Shown piece by piece: positions 8,869-16,985 of a DNA stretch of 64,000 bases. The stretch spans positions 1 to 64,000 of the forward strand of contig WQZS01000002.1 in assembly GCA_009780585.1 (NCBI GenBank). Direction: 5' to 3'. This DNA is from Defluviitaleaceae bacterium. Lineage in GTDB: Bacteria > Bacillota > Clostridia > Lachnospirales > WQUN01. The translations under genes were made by a program, and so were the position numbers. The notes under the pieces are model-generated. The model was not told the DNA's origin and searched no databases. It saw nothing but the letters and a program-made list of their open reading frames with translations. Position 1 is the first letter of the stretch; each line of letters starts with the position of its first letter.

Positions 8869-9831
8869 TTATAGGTTGTTGTTATGCAAAACACAACACA
8901 TAACGGCAAACAATCTCCTTGCAATCCTGCGAATCACCGGAACACAAACCGTATTGCCAAGTTGTTTATAAATTTCATCAACAGGAATTTTCGGAAATAA
9001 ATATTCTTCGGGAAATCCTTGAAGTGCCAAACAATTGGAGGGGGTTAATTTCCGGATGCCGCTTGTATCATGAATAAGTGGTACACGGTCGGGATATGTC
9101 CCCATATTCGCTTTAAGCGTGGGGCAAATTTTCCATGCGCGTTTAGCAACGCCGCTGTCATCAATTCTGTATATTGCGTATTTATCGGTCATTCGATTAT
9201 TTAATGTCTTATAATATTTATTTGATTCACGATAATAAAAATTTTCATTTGCGGTGTTGTTAAAATTAATGACATCGCTTATTTTTTTGGTCAAAGGAAT
9301 CTCGTCCGGGAATGAGAATTTTTCTAACTTTTCATGGTCGAGGAAAGCTGCGATAAAAATTCTGTCACGGATTTGAGGAATGTTGGCGTGGGTATGCGCA
9401 CCTTGAACGGAATATTTTACACCGTAACCCCTTTCGGCAAGGGTGTTGTAAATTGTGATGAATGTTCGCCCGGTGTCATGTTGGACGAGGTTTTTTACAT
9501 TTTCAAGAAAAACAATTTGCGGTTTAATTTTATCAATTACGCGCAAAATCTCATAATACATAGTGCCGCGAGGGTCGGCAAAGCCTTGTTGATTCCCCAT
9601 TACGGAAAACGGCTGGCAAGGAAATCCTGCCGTTAAAATATCAAAATTGGGGATTGAATCAAGGTCAATCTTACGAATATCGCCTTCCGTTAAAAATCCG
9701 TCACCGAAATTATTTCTGTATGTAACACAGGCATATTTATCAATTTCATTCGCCCAAACTAAATCTGCCCCGGCTTGTTTGAAGCCGAGGCAAATACCGC
9801 CAATTCCGCAAAACATACTTCCAACGCGCAA
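8869..9831 (-). CDS. DNA (cytosine-5-)-methyltransferase
   Basis: A 320-residue C5-cytosine methyltransferase. Motif I is SMFCGIGGICLGF (from residue 5), the catalytic motif IV is GFPCQPFS with C72, motif VI is ENVKNL, and the C-terminal motif X reads QLGNTVCVPVI. Motif VIII is QIRDR rather than the usual QNRER. The start is a TTG six bases after GGGAGG, which overlaps the vsr stop. The target-recognition region, about residues 175-255, is short. It is the last gene of the modification operon, directly after vsr, and is AT-rich relative to the flanking core genes. The recognition sequence cannot be inferred. Confidence 0.93.
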   Translation of the reverse strand: MRVGSMFCGIGGICLGFKQAGADLVWANEIDKYACVTYRNNFGDGFLTEGDIRKIDLDSIPNFDILTAGFPCQPFSVMGNQQGFADPRGTMYYEILRVIDKIKPQIVFLENVKNLVQHDTGRTFITIYNTLAERGYGVKYSVQGAHTHANIPQIRDRIFIAAFLDHEKLEKFSFPDEIPLTKKISDVINFNNTANENFYYRESNKYYKTLNNRMTDKYAIYRIDDSGVAKRAWKICPTLKANMGTYPDRVPLIHDTSGIRKLTPSNCLALQGFPEEYLFPKIPVDEIYKQLGNTVCVPVIRRIARRLFAVMCCVLHNNNL

Positions 9832-9834
9832 ACT

Positions 9835-10269
9835 TTACCTCCCGAATAATGAGCTTCGACGAACAATAATAGCTTGCTCTATTTCGGCTACCACCGAATT
9901 TAAATCTTTTTTAATTTGCTTTCCCCAAAAACGAAGGACAAGATAGCCCCTTGCTTCAAGTTTTACATTTACTTCTCTGTCGCGCTCCATATTTCGTTCA
10001 ATTTTCGGAATCCAAAAATCATGTCGGCTCTTAAAATCATTTTTTCGATTTTCCCAATCATGTCCGTGCCAAAATTCGGAATCGCAAAATACGGCAATTT
10101 TTTCTTTTGTGAAAACTATGTCCGGTTTCCCAAAAACTTTAGAATAATTTTTCCTGTAACGATAACCTTTGCGAAATAATGTACAGCGCAATGCAACCTC
10201 AATTTGCGAATCTTTATTTCTGACGGCTTGCATATTTCGCTTTCGTTGTTCGGGGGTGTGCTTGTCCAT
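9835..10269 (-). CDS. vsr: Very short patch repair endonuclease (Vsr)
   Basis: A 144-residue Vsr-type endonuclease, which nicks DNA at T:G mismatches left when 5-methylcytosine deaminates. The N-terminus DKHTPEQRKRNMQAVRNKDSQ and the core VFCDSEFWHGHDW (catalytic aspartate and histidines), with FWIPKIERN downstream, are family hallmarks. It is sandwiched between two cytosine methyltransferases (10 bases after one, 3 before the other) and presumably repairs damage at the sites of one or both. Lower GC than the core supports acquisition with the island. Confidence 0.92.
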   Translation of the reverse strand: MDKHTPEQRKRNMQAVRNKDSQIEVALRCTLFRKGYRYRKNYSKVFGKPDIVFTKEKIAVFCDSEFWHGHDWENRKNDFKSRHDFWIPKIERNMERDREVNVKLEARGYLVLRFWGKQIKKDLNSVVAEIEQAIIVRRSSLFGR

Positions 10270-10279
10270 ATCTTAAAAA

Positions 10280-11929
10280 TTAGTTTCTCGTAATTATATT
10301 TGAAGCTTCTATAATGTTAATTTGCCCCGGACTGATGAAGTCCATTTCCGATAATTTTTCAATAAGTTCGTCAAAGTCCGGACTGTTGGCAACAACAACA
10401 TTATTTATTCCGAGCAATTCACCTTCTCGGGTTTTTATTTTAAGGTTATCTGCTTCTGCCGATTCAAGAGTGATGAGATAATTTAATGCTCTCCTGTGGA
10501 CGTACTTTAAGGCAACTGCTTCCAAATCCGCTTGCTTATATCTTTCGCGTAAACTTGTTTTTAGGCTAAGTCCGATTGGAAAATTTTCGGAAGAATACAA
10601 CAAAACGTCAAAATTTACATTTGGCACAAATGCAACTTTTGCTTGTAAAAACATGGGGCAAAGTGACCTTCTGTATAATTCGGTTTGAATAATAAGTTCA
10701 AAAATATTCCCGTTCATGGAGTTGTCTTGTGGGTTATCCGCTCGAAAGTTCGTATACCTATCCCAACAAAAACGTACATATTCTGAAGGACTCATTTGCG
10801 GAATATCGAGAAAATATTCCGATACACTTGTGTTAAAGACATCAAGTGTTTTGTTCGCTTTTTTAACAATTCCTGTTTCAAGTAACATAGCAGCACGACC
10901 TTTCTCTTTTTTAGGTTTAAATTTTAATTTTTTATTGAGGATTTTTTTTATATTTTCAGCTATGGCTCTAATTACCGGCACGGAAACTGAATTACCGAAT
11001 TGCTTGTATAAATGTACATCTGCAACATTCAATGAAAAACTTTCGGGATAACCTTGCAATCGCGCCCATTCGCGAGGGGTCATTTTTCGTATACCCTCGG
11101 TATTAATTTTTCCTTTTATTTTTGTAACGGGAGTTAAATCTGTTTGCCGATTATCAATAATTAAATTTCGTTCGCGTCCCATGCCGCCGCACACAATTGC
11201 GCCGGCGATATCGTTCAAATCTCGGATTTCATAACCGAATCCATGTCCTTTTTCTTCGTGCCGAGCCCTGTGTCTGCGGAGTGTTTCCATGTAAACATCG
11301 CTTAAATAATATTTTGCGGAAACAGGTTTTTCTTCTATTATATTTTTAATTTTTTTACTCGAATCGGTTGGCTTGGGAAATTTAAAAGTTGAACTATCAA
11401 TGTCATTTCTGAATGCCACAATATAAATTCTTTCCCTGTTTTGCGGAACACCAAAATCTTTGCTGTTTAAAATTTCTTCGTGAACGGTATAGCCGATTTC
11501 CTTCAACGTGCCTTTGATAATATCGAAGGTGCGCCCCTTGTCGTGAATGGTTAGACCTTTTACGTTTTCGCAAAAAATAACTTTTGGTTTATGGTGTGCG
11601 CAGATTCGCACCACGTCAAAAAAGAGTGTGCCTCGCGACATACCCTTATAATCATCTGTAAACCCTTTCCTCTGTCCGGCAAGACTGAACGCTTGACACG
11701 GAAATCCGGCCAAGCATATATCAAAAGCCGGAATATTTGTTTCGCTGATTTGCGTAATATCACCCGAAATATCCGAGGGCTTTTTAAAATTTGCCTTGTA
11801 TGTTTTTTGCGCGTTTTCATCCCATTCGCTGACGAAAACTGTTTTCAATGTATTACCAAATGCTTGGTCGAAGCCAAGTCGAATACCGCCGATGCCGGCG
11901 AATAAATCTATGGAAGTCAGTTGTTTCAT
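10280..11929 (-). CDS. Cytosine-5 methyltransferase fused to a C-terminal nuclease-like domain
   Basis: A 549-residue protein in two parts. Residues 1-335 are a complete C5 methyltransferase: IDLFAGIGGIRLGF, GFPCQAFS (C78), ENVKGL (121-126), PQNRERIYI, and QFGNSVSVPVIRAI. Residues about 345-549 form a separate domain containing NVNFDVLLYSS (D441) followed by IGLSLKTSLRERYKQADLE (S455, K457). This fits a PD-(D/E)xK-like restriction core in which serine replaces the usual acidic residue before the lysine, so it may be the cognate restriction enzyme. I chose ATG 11929 because AGGCGGTG precedes it; ATG 11959 is an alternative without a clear ribosome site. Its own promoter is at 11988-12016. Confidence 0.85.
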   Translation of the reverse strand: MKQLTSIDLFAGIGGIRLGFDQAFGNTLKTVFVSEWDENAQKTYKANFKKPSDISGDITQISETNIPAFDICLAGFPCQAFSLAGQRKGFTDDYKGMSRGTLFFDVVRICAHHKPKVIFCENVKGLTIHDKGRTFDIIKGTLKEIGYTVHEEILNSKDFGVPQNRERIYIVAFRNDIDSSTFKFPKPTDSSKKIKNIIEEKPVSAKYYLSDVYMETLRRHRARHEEKGHGFGYEIRDLNDIAGAIVCGGMGRERNLIIDNRQTDLTPVTKIKGKINTEGIRKMTPREWARLQGYPESFSLNVADVHLYKQFGNSVSVPVIRAIAENIKKILNKKLKFKPKKEKGRAAMLLETGIVKKANKTLDVFNTSVSEYFLDIPQMSPSEYVRFCWDRYTNFRADNPQDNSMNGNIFELIIQTELYRRSLCPMFLQAKVAFVPNVNFDVLLYSSENFPIGLSLKTSLRERYKQADLEAVALKYVHRRALNYLITLESAEADNLKIKTREGELLGINNVVVANSPDFDELIEKLSEMDFISPGQINIIEASNIITRN

Positions 11930-11987
11930 TGAATACACCGCCTGTTTTTCGCCGAACATTTTAATAATTTTAAAAAATATTCTATAA

Positions 11988-12016
11988 ATAATATATCTTT
12001 GTACCGAGTGGGTCAA
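11988..12016 (-). promoter_or_regulatory. Promoter of the methyltransferase-fusion operon
   Basis: On the minus strand, TTGACC (12011-12016), a 17-base spacer and TATTAT (11988-11993). It lies 59 bases upstream of the chosen start and drives the fusion gene, vsr and the second methyltransferase separately from the two genes upstream. Confidence 0.65.
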
Positions 12017-12023
12017 TAAAATT

Positions 12024-12057
12024 TTACGCTCGTGTGAACGGCAAATGTTACGCTCGT
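12024..12057 (-). repeat. Pair of 10-base direct repeats upstream of the methyltransferase promoter
   Basis: ACGAGCGTAA on the minus strand occurs twice (12024-12033 and 12048-12057), spaced 24 bases apart and ending 7 bases upstream of the -35 box. The placement fits an activator or autoregulator site. No C-protein-like gene is visible in the island. Confidence 0.55.
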
Positions 12058-12174
12058 ATATCAATAATGCCAATCAACAGTTAAAATCAATAATTCTAAT
12101 ATCGAAACCCGCTTCCGATATTGCCGTTGCTGTTTTGGTCACTCTGCGGGTATTTCGATTTCTTCTTCATCTCA

Positions 12175-13338
12175 TTATTTTGTTGCTCGTGTCAATTGCT
12201 CCGCATCGTATAACTCCATAAGTGTGTCAATGTCATCTGCACTAAAATTATTGAATGTAAAAGTTTCACAGGCACAAGCAATTTTTTTCTTACCGTTTAA
12301 TGTATATATGATTTTACGGGTGCATTTTTCACTACAATTTTGACACTTAACATTATCAAAACGAGCCTTTAAGTGTAGTGGAAGCACTTCGATTTTTTCA
12401 ATGTATTGGTTAATGCGGATAAGTTTCACGCGCAAAGTGAGCGGTTCGTCAGTCCTTATACCCATACTATAATGCCCAAAGCTAACGCTGTTAAGTGTAT
12501 CTTTACCCTTTTTATCATGAAAGTTGTTTCCAACAAAACAAACACCGAACCGAAGTTCCAATCCACGTTTTTTGAATTCTTCCACTACTGCGGATAATAA
12601 TTGGCCGTTTGACTCACCGACAGTATTCATCATGTGATTTAATGTCTTAGACGGCAATGCGCCGGAATCTGTGACATATATGTTGGGGTCAAACTGGACA
12701 AACTGTTCGATACTTCCCAAGCCACTATGCGAATTAAGGATTTTTTCTTGTTTATCTTCTTGAAATTTTCTATATTGGGTAATTTTATCCCCAATAGCCG
12801 CTATTACAATTAATATATTTGGATTATCGGGGTAATCCATTGTAAATGATTCGCAGTTTGTTAAAAATTTTTTGCCGTTCCATTCAGAAAAGACAAAACC
12901 ATGTTCGCAAAACCGTTGAATTTGTTCTGAGGTTTTACTGCCCCCCATAATTTTAATTGCTTCTTTGAAATGGACATGATTGACTGTCAAGACATTGTTT
13001 TCCCAAACCGATGCCACAGCCAAAGTAAATAATGTTATAGGAAAGCTCAAAAGGGCTGTATGCCCTGCTTTAGCTTCTTTTGATTTCCGGTCGTATTTGT
13101 CCAATTCGTAAAGGAGCATCGTTGTATTTTCGGGATGCTCGACTGCCTGTTTATAAAAATCCTCAAAAATATCACGAAGCTCGCCAAAGGCACGCCAAAA
13201 TTGAAGTTCATCAAGCCCATTCAAGTATCGAGGATGAACGGGGAGATTGGAATAATCCTTTTTGTGCAAGCATAGCAAAAGTCTGCGAGCGCTGGGCTGC
13301 ACATAATATATGTCCTGCATACACAATTTTTTTGACAT
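12175..13338 (-). CDS. Unknown protein with C-terminal cysteine module, modification island
   Basis: A 387-residue protein of unknown function; start ATG 13338 with GGAGG five bases upstream. The body is mixed alpha/beta with no motif I recognise. The last 60 residues carry CQNCSEKC, a further CAC and an FTFNN segment, likely a zinc-binding module. The 345-residue protein encoded just upstream ends in a similar pattern (CKQCRNDC, then C-P-RFNV), so the two appear to share this module. It is the second gene of a two-gene unit upstream of the methyltransferase operon. The nuclease or recognition roles expected in such an island are possible but not shown. Confidence 0.7.
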   Translation of the reverse strand: MSKKLCMQDIYYVQPSARRLLLCLHKKDYSNLPVHPRYLNGLDELQFWRAFGELRDIFEDFYKQAVEHPENTTMLLYELDKYDRKSKEAKAGHTALLSFPITLFTLAVASVWENNVLTVNHVHFKEAIKIMGGSKTSEQIQRFCEHGFVFSEWNGKKFLTNCESFTMDYPDNPNILIVIAAIGDKITQYRKFQEDKQEKILNSHSGLGSIEQFVQFDPNIYVTDSGALPSKTLNHMMNTVGESNGQLLSAVVEEFKKRGLELRFGVCFVGNNFHDKKGKDTLNSVSFGHYSMGIRTDEPLTLRVKLIRINQYIEKIEVLPLHLKARFDNVKCQNCSEKCTRKIIYTLNGKKKIACACETFTFNNFSADDIDTLMELYDAEQLTRATK

Positions 13339-13387
13339 TTCAACCTCCGAAGTTGAAAATCCCAAGCAAAAATTTTAGTTAAACAGT

Positions 13388-14425
13388 TCAATTTATACTG
13401 CGCATAATTTGTGTGATTATTTCTACTTCGTTGTCCGTTGGGTTTTCATAAACATTAAATCTTGGACACAATTTGACTTGTTCATGGTCGGTGTTGACAG
13501 CGCAATCGCAATCATTTCTACATTGTTTACAATGGGTTTTTTCTATTGCCGCATACGAAGTTACGAATTCAACGGGCATGGCAAAAAATTTTTCCGTGAA
13601 TTTGTGCGGCTCGTGATAAGTATTTTCTGCCAAGGAAATGCACACATTGTAATTGTCCTTGCCCTCAAAGCGGAAGCCTATTAATTTGCGGGCAATAAAT
13701 TTATTTTTTGAAATCCACTTTGGCTCTACGCCTAATTCGCGGCATAAGTTAATCATTCGCTCCGCACCTTTTCGCAGCGTTGGATTTTGTAAAAAGTACG
13801 CGCATGTACCGTCCACCGTAGGACGGTTGAGGTTTTGTTGTTTGTTGGTTTGTTCGTAGATGGGTAAAATGGCGAGGGGGTCAGCGACCGTGTTGCGTGT
13901 TACCATTTGCTTTTTTACATCCAAATTCACAAGTGCGCCTTCACCGTTCCATGCCAATTCGTGGTTTATCCATTTTTTAAGCACATCAAAATGGGCTTCA
14001 TCTGTTAGAATAAAATGAAACCCACCCCCGCAACATTCATATCGTTCGCCGTGCAGCGTGAAAGCAAAATACCGCCCAAAATTCATGCCGCACATTGGCG
14101 GAGTGCCGCAGCCGGGGCAACCCCTGTTATTTTTTACATGATGGAGCATATCATCGGTTAGTTCGGATATTATGCTTTGGTTCTCGACAAAATGGTTGGC
14201 AAATAGGGTTATTGAACATTCCATGACAGCAAAATTAAGTTTACATATCCGCATCTTTGTTGCTTTCGAAATATAATCCACGGTTGCGCCGTCGCTTTTT
14301 TTCATATTGGCTGTTACTTTGCAACCGCTGTTTATCAAGTGTTCGTCCAGCCGGGTAATCCATTCGCGCACTTCCAACGGGTGGCGCGGCAAATACGTTT
14401 GGAAAATTTCCGCTTTTTTACCCAT
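13388..14425 (-). CDS. Unknown cysteine-rich protein, modification island
   Basis: A 345-residue protein of unknown function; start ATG 14425 with GGAGG eight bases upstream. The N-terminal half contains a cluster CPGCGTPPMCGMNFGRYF and a YECCGGGFHF segment, so one metal site is likely there. The C-terminal 60 residues contain CKQCRNDCDC and a following CPRFNVYEN, resembling the end of the next gene. The middle (FRFEGKDNYNVCISLAEN) looks like a beta-rich domain. It is 49 bases upstream of the 387-residue gene on the same strand and shares its AT-rich composition, so they are probably cotranscribed. Confidence 0.7.
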   Translation of the reverse strand: MGKKAEIFQTYLPRHPLEVREWITRLDEHLINSGCKVTANMKKSDGATVDYISKATKMRICKLNFAVMECSITLFANHFVENQSIISELTDDMLHHVKNNRGCPGCGTPPMCGMNFGRYFAFTLHGERYECCGGGFHFILTDEAHFDVLKKWINHELAWNGEGALVNLDVKKQMVTRNTVADPLAILPIYEQTNKQQNLNRPTVDGTCAYFLQNPTLRKGAERMINLCRELGVEPKWISKNKFIARKLIGFRFEGKDNYNVCISLAENTYHEPHKFTEKFFAMPVEFVTSYAAIEKTHCKQCRNDCDCAVNTDHEQVKLCPRFNVYENPTDNEVEIITQIMRSIN

Positions 14426-14488
14426 CTTGTTTACCTCCAATAAACCAATATTTAAAGCTGTTTCGGAGACACATCAAGTCAATACCGC

Positions 14489-15709
14489 CTACAAATACCG
14501 CACACCAACCGCCTTGTCGGTTTTTGTTATCGGGAATATATCGTCCGCCATGCAGACGACGCAACCCTCGCCCCGCTGCATATCGGGGATTTTTTCGAGT
14601 TGCTTGAAAGCGGTTATATCGTTCTTGCTGCAATTTATATGCTTCTTGATTTCGATGGGGTAAAGGATGCCGTTGCGTTTGATCAGCAAATCAATTTCGT
14701 TGCCTTCCTTGTCACGGAAGAAGCAAAAGTTCATGTTGGGCGTGACGCCGTTGGAATTGGCCCATGATTTGATGATTTCGCCGATGACAAAGGTTTCAAA
14801 CATCGCGCCCGACATCGCGCCGTTTTGAAGGACTTGCGCGTTATCCCAGCCGATTAGATAGCTGGCAAGCCCTGTATCCATGAAATAAGCCTTCGGTGTT
14901 TTTATCAGCCTTTGCAAGACATTGTTGTAGTACGGCTTTAATATATAGACAATGTTTGAGGCAATAAGGATCGAGAGCCATTTTTCGGCGGTTTGCCGGC
15001 TGATGCCCGTGTCTTTGGCTGCATCGGCTATATTTAACAACTGCCCTGTCCGCGCTGCCATCGCGGTCATAAACTTTTCAAATTGCAACAGGTCCCCTAC
15101 TTGTGCCAGCTTGGAAACGTCACGGTCAAGATATGTTCGGACATAGCTTGAATAAAAGCGCGACCAATCCGTGCCGTCCTCTACAATTTCGGGGTAGAAA
15201 CCGCGTTGGATATGTTCCCACACTTCGTTATACATAATTGGCTTGGGGGTTCTCTTATCCAAATATTCGCGTGTCGGCATAAACGCTTCACGGAAATCGT
15301 CACCCAATATTTCACGCATGGAAAGCCCGTAAAGGTCAATCAAGTTAATCCGCCCCGCCAAGCTCTCGGTAACGTTGGACATCATCTCGTAACGTTGGGA
15401 CCCCGAAAGCACGAACGCGCCTTTTGCGCCGGTTTTGTCTATATGAATTTTGATATACGGGAAAAGCGAAGGCGCGTATTGAATTTCATCGACGAAAACG
15501 GGCGGTTCAAATTGCTTAAAGAATTCCTCCGGTTGCTCCAACGCAAGCCGCAGCAATCTGCTTTCATCCAGCGTCAATTCCTTATGCCCCGTAAAGAGGA
15601 TTTTTAGTACGGTCGATTTGCCCACTTGCCTTGCGCCCGTTACGCACAAGGCACCTTTTTCATGTATCGCTGTTTTTAACACTTCCTCTATATGACGCTT
15701 GATATACAT
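14489..15709 (-). CDS. AAA ATPase with DUF4143 C-terminal domain
   Basis: A 406-residue ATPase. The Walker A motif GARQVGKST is at residues 25-33, and VFVDEIQYAP is the Walker B. The C-terminal half (residues about 195-380) has the DUF4143 layout, including YFMDTGLASYLIG and the nuclease-like strand FRDKEGNEIDLLIKRNGILYPIEIK. Such proteins are common, often solitary, and of unknown role; some are suspected in defence or transposon regulation. Start is ATG 15709 with AGGAGG upstream. It lies between the modification island and the core GH20-like gene. Codon use is closer to the core than to the AT-rich island. Confidence 0.88.
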   Translation of the reverse strand: MYIKRHIEEVLKTAIHEKGALCVTGARQVGKSTVLKILFTGHKELTLDESRLLRLALEQPEEFFKQFEPPVFVDEIQYAPSLFPYIKIHIDKTGAKGAFVLSGSQRYEMMSNVTESLAGRINLIDLYGLSMREILGDDFREAFMPTREYLDKRTPKPIMYNEVWEHIQRGFYPEIVEDGTDWSRFYSSYVRTYLDRDVSKLAQVGDLLQFEKFMTAMAARTGQLLNIADAAKDTGISRQTAEKWLSILIASNIVYILKPYYNNVLQRLIKTPKAYFMDTGLASYLIGWDNAQVLQNGAMSGAMFETFVIGEIIKSWANSNGVTPNMNFCFFRDKEGNEIDLLIKRNGILYPIEIKKHINCSKNDITAFKQLEKIPDMQRGEGCVVCMADDIFPITKTDKAVGVRYL

Positions 15710-15788
15710 AATGAACCTCCTTCCGTCCGATTTATAACCGTAATTGCATTATAGCCGATATTTAATGATAATCAAACGAAATCCCCTA

Positions 15789-16883
15789 CTACGGCTGATA
15801 ATCCTTCAACTTTTCCGCCATATGCACGATGCTTGCGGCGATGCCCGCTGGCGGGCGTTTCTCCCTTGGCGTGTCGGGGTCTATTTCGGGTTCTTCTTGT
15901 ATCCTGTCCTTGAGCATCGGCAGCATGGCGTCGAGGAATTCGTTCGTGCAGTTGTTCCAACTGGTTACCATCATGCCCGCCATTGCGCCGGAATAGCCTT
16001 TTTCTTTCGCGGAATCACGCCATTTTAAGGCTTCGTCCAGCAGGTATTGGGTTTGGTCGAGCTTGCGCCACGCGGCGGGGAGGACGGTGAAGCCTTTTTC
16101 GATGAAGCGTTCGATCCCGCGGAAGCCTTGTTCGTTCATGTCGTAATGCCAATCGGCCATGATGATGTCCTTGGGGATGAGGTCTATGGCCTTCCACGTA
16201 TCCCATATGTCGCCTTCCCAGGCGTGGTAGCCGAATTCCTTGGCGTTGTTAAGGCGGTCGGCCCACATGAGCATTTGCCAACCTTTTTCGCGTACGATGT
16301 GGTCGTGCAGGATGTTGACCGTACGGGCGAAGAGGAACGGGCGCGTTTTGCCCGAACAGCACGGGCAGGTAGATTCGGCCAAATCAAAGACCTCGTCCAT
16401 ACCGACGTGGATCATATCCGCGCCGAAGTCTTCCATGATTTCGTCTATCATTGGAAGTACATAATCGTAAACCTTGTCGTTGGACGCGCACCATGAATGG
16501 CAATAGAAGAAGAGGTCATGGGGCAGGTGCTCGGCTTCCGTGGGGAGGTGCGGGCGTTCGATGAATTCGGGGTAGACCTTAAGCAGCATGGAGGTGTCCA
16601 GCCGCCAGCCCTGGTGGCCCAGGCACATAAAGAGGGGGATGATTTCGATACCCGCTTCCTTCGCGGCGGCGGCGACTTTTTGCGCGTGCTCGCGGCCGAA
16701 GTCGCCGAAGGAAAGCTCGGGGAAGCATTTGAACACGTAGCCGGGGTTAAATTCGATCACGAGGTGGGTAATGCCTAATGGGGCAAGCCCTTCCTTTATG
16801 TAACGGCACAGGTTGTCGGTTACGGCGGCGTGGTCCACGCGGATGTGGACGGCACGCATGGCGGGAATTAGATGGGCTTTCAT
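15789..16883 (-). CDS. GH20-like beta-N-acetylhexosaminidase family protein
   Basis: A 364-residue protein with a TIM-barrel layout close to glycoside hydrolase family 20. Visible are ITHLVIEFN near the start, IPLFMCLGHQGW, the acidic pair in MIHVGMDEVFDL (candidate catalytic D-E), and ADWHYDMNEQGF. The start at 16883 follows AAAGGAG; an upstream in-frame extension is not supported. There is no signal peptide, so it probably acts on imported sugars in the cytoplasm. The usual N-terminal GH20 domain is absent, so the exact substrate is uncertain. It is divergent from the DacF-type peptidase gene with overlapping promoters. Confidence 0.8.
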   Translation of the reverse strand: MKAHLIPAMRAVHIRVDHAAVTDNLCRYIKEGLAPLGITHLVIEFNPGYVFKCFPELSFGDFGREHAQKVAAAAKEAGIEIIPLFMCLGHQGWRLDTSMLLKVYPEFIERPHLPTEAEHLPHDLFFYCHSWCASNDKVYDYVLPMIDEIMEDFGADMIHVGMDEVFDLAESTCPCCSGKTRPFLFARTVNILHDHIVREKGWQMLMWADRLNNAKEFGYHAWEGDIWDTWKAIDLIPKDIIMADWHYDMNEQGFRGIERFIEKGFTVLPAAWRKLDQTQYLLDEALKWRDSAKEKGYSGAMAGMMVTSWNNCTNEFLDAMLPMLKDRIQEEPEIDPDTPREKRPPAGIAASIVHMAEKLKDYQP

Positions 16884-16917
16884 GGGAAAGCTCCTTTCAT
16901 AAGTTAGTGGAATCCAT

Positions 16918-16966
16918 TTTATACCACGCATATGAAATTGCAACAAAGGACACGCGGACGTATAAT
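16918..16966. promoter_or_regulatory. Overlapping divergent promoters, GH20-like gene and dacF-type gene
   Basis: Plus strand: TTGCAA (16938-16943), 17-base spacer, TATAAT (16961-16966), serving the peptidase gene at 16986. Minus strand: TTGTTG (16941-16946), 17-base spacer, TATAAA (16918-16923), serving the GH20-like gene. The two -35 boxes share bases, so polymerase binding at one may exclude the other. Confidence 0.65.
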
Positions 16967-16985
16967 GCCGTAGGGTGGTAACGGT

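Noticed and set aside
8152..8924. Minus-strand frames of 126 and 74 codons across the ncRNA 1 region
   Set aside because: They run antisense to the DUF3892 gene or the conserved ncRNA blocks and into the methyltransferase end; the protein sequences show no family features.
8869..14425. Prophage or transposon carrying the modification island
   Set aside because: No integrase, transposase, terminal repeats or tRNA attachment site could be found; only base composition suggests transfer.
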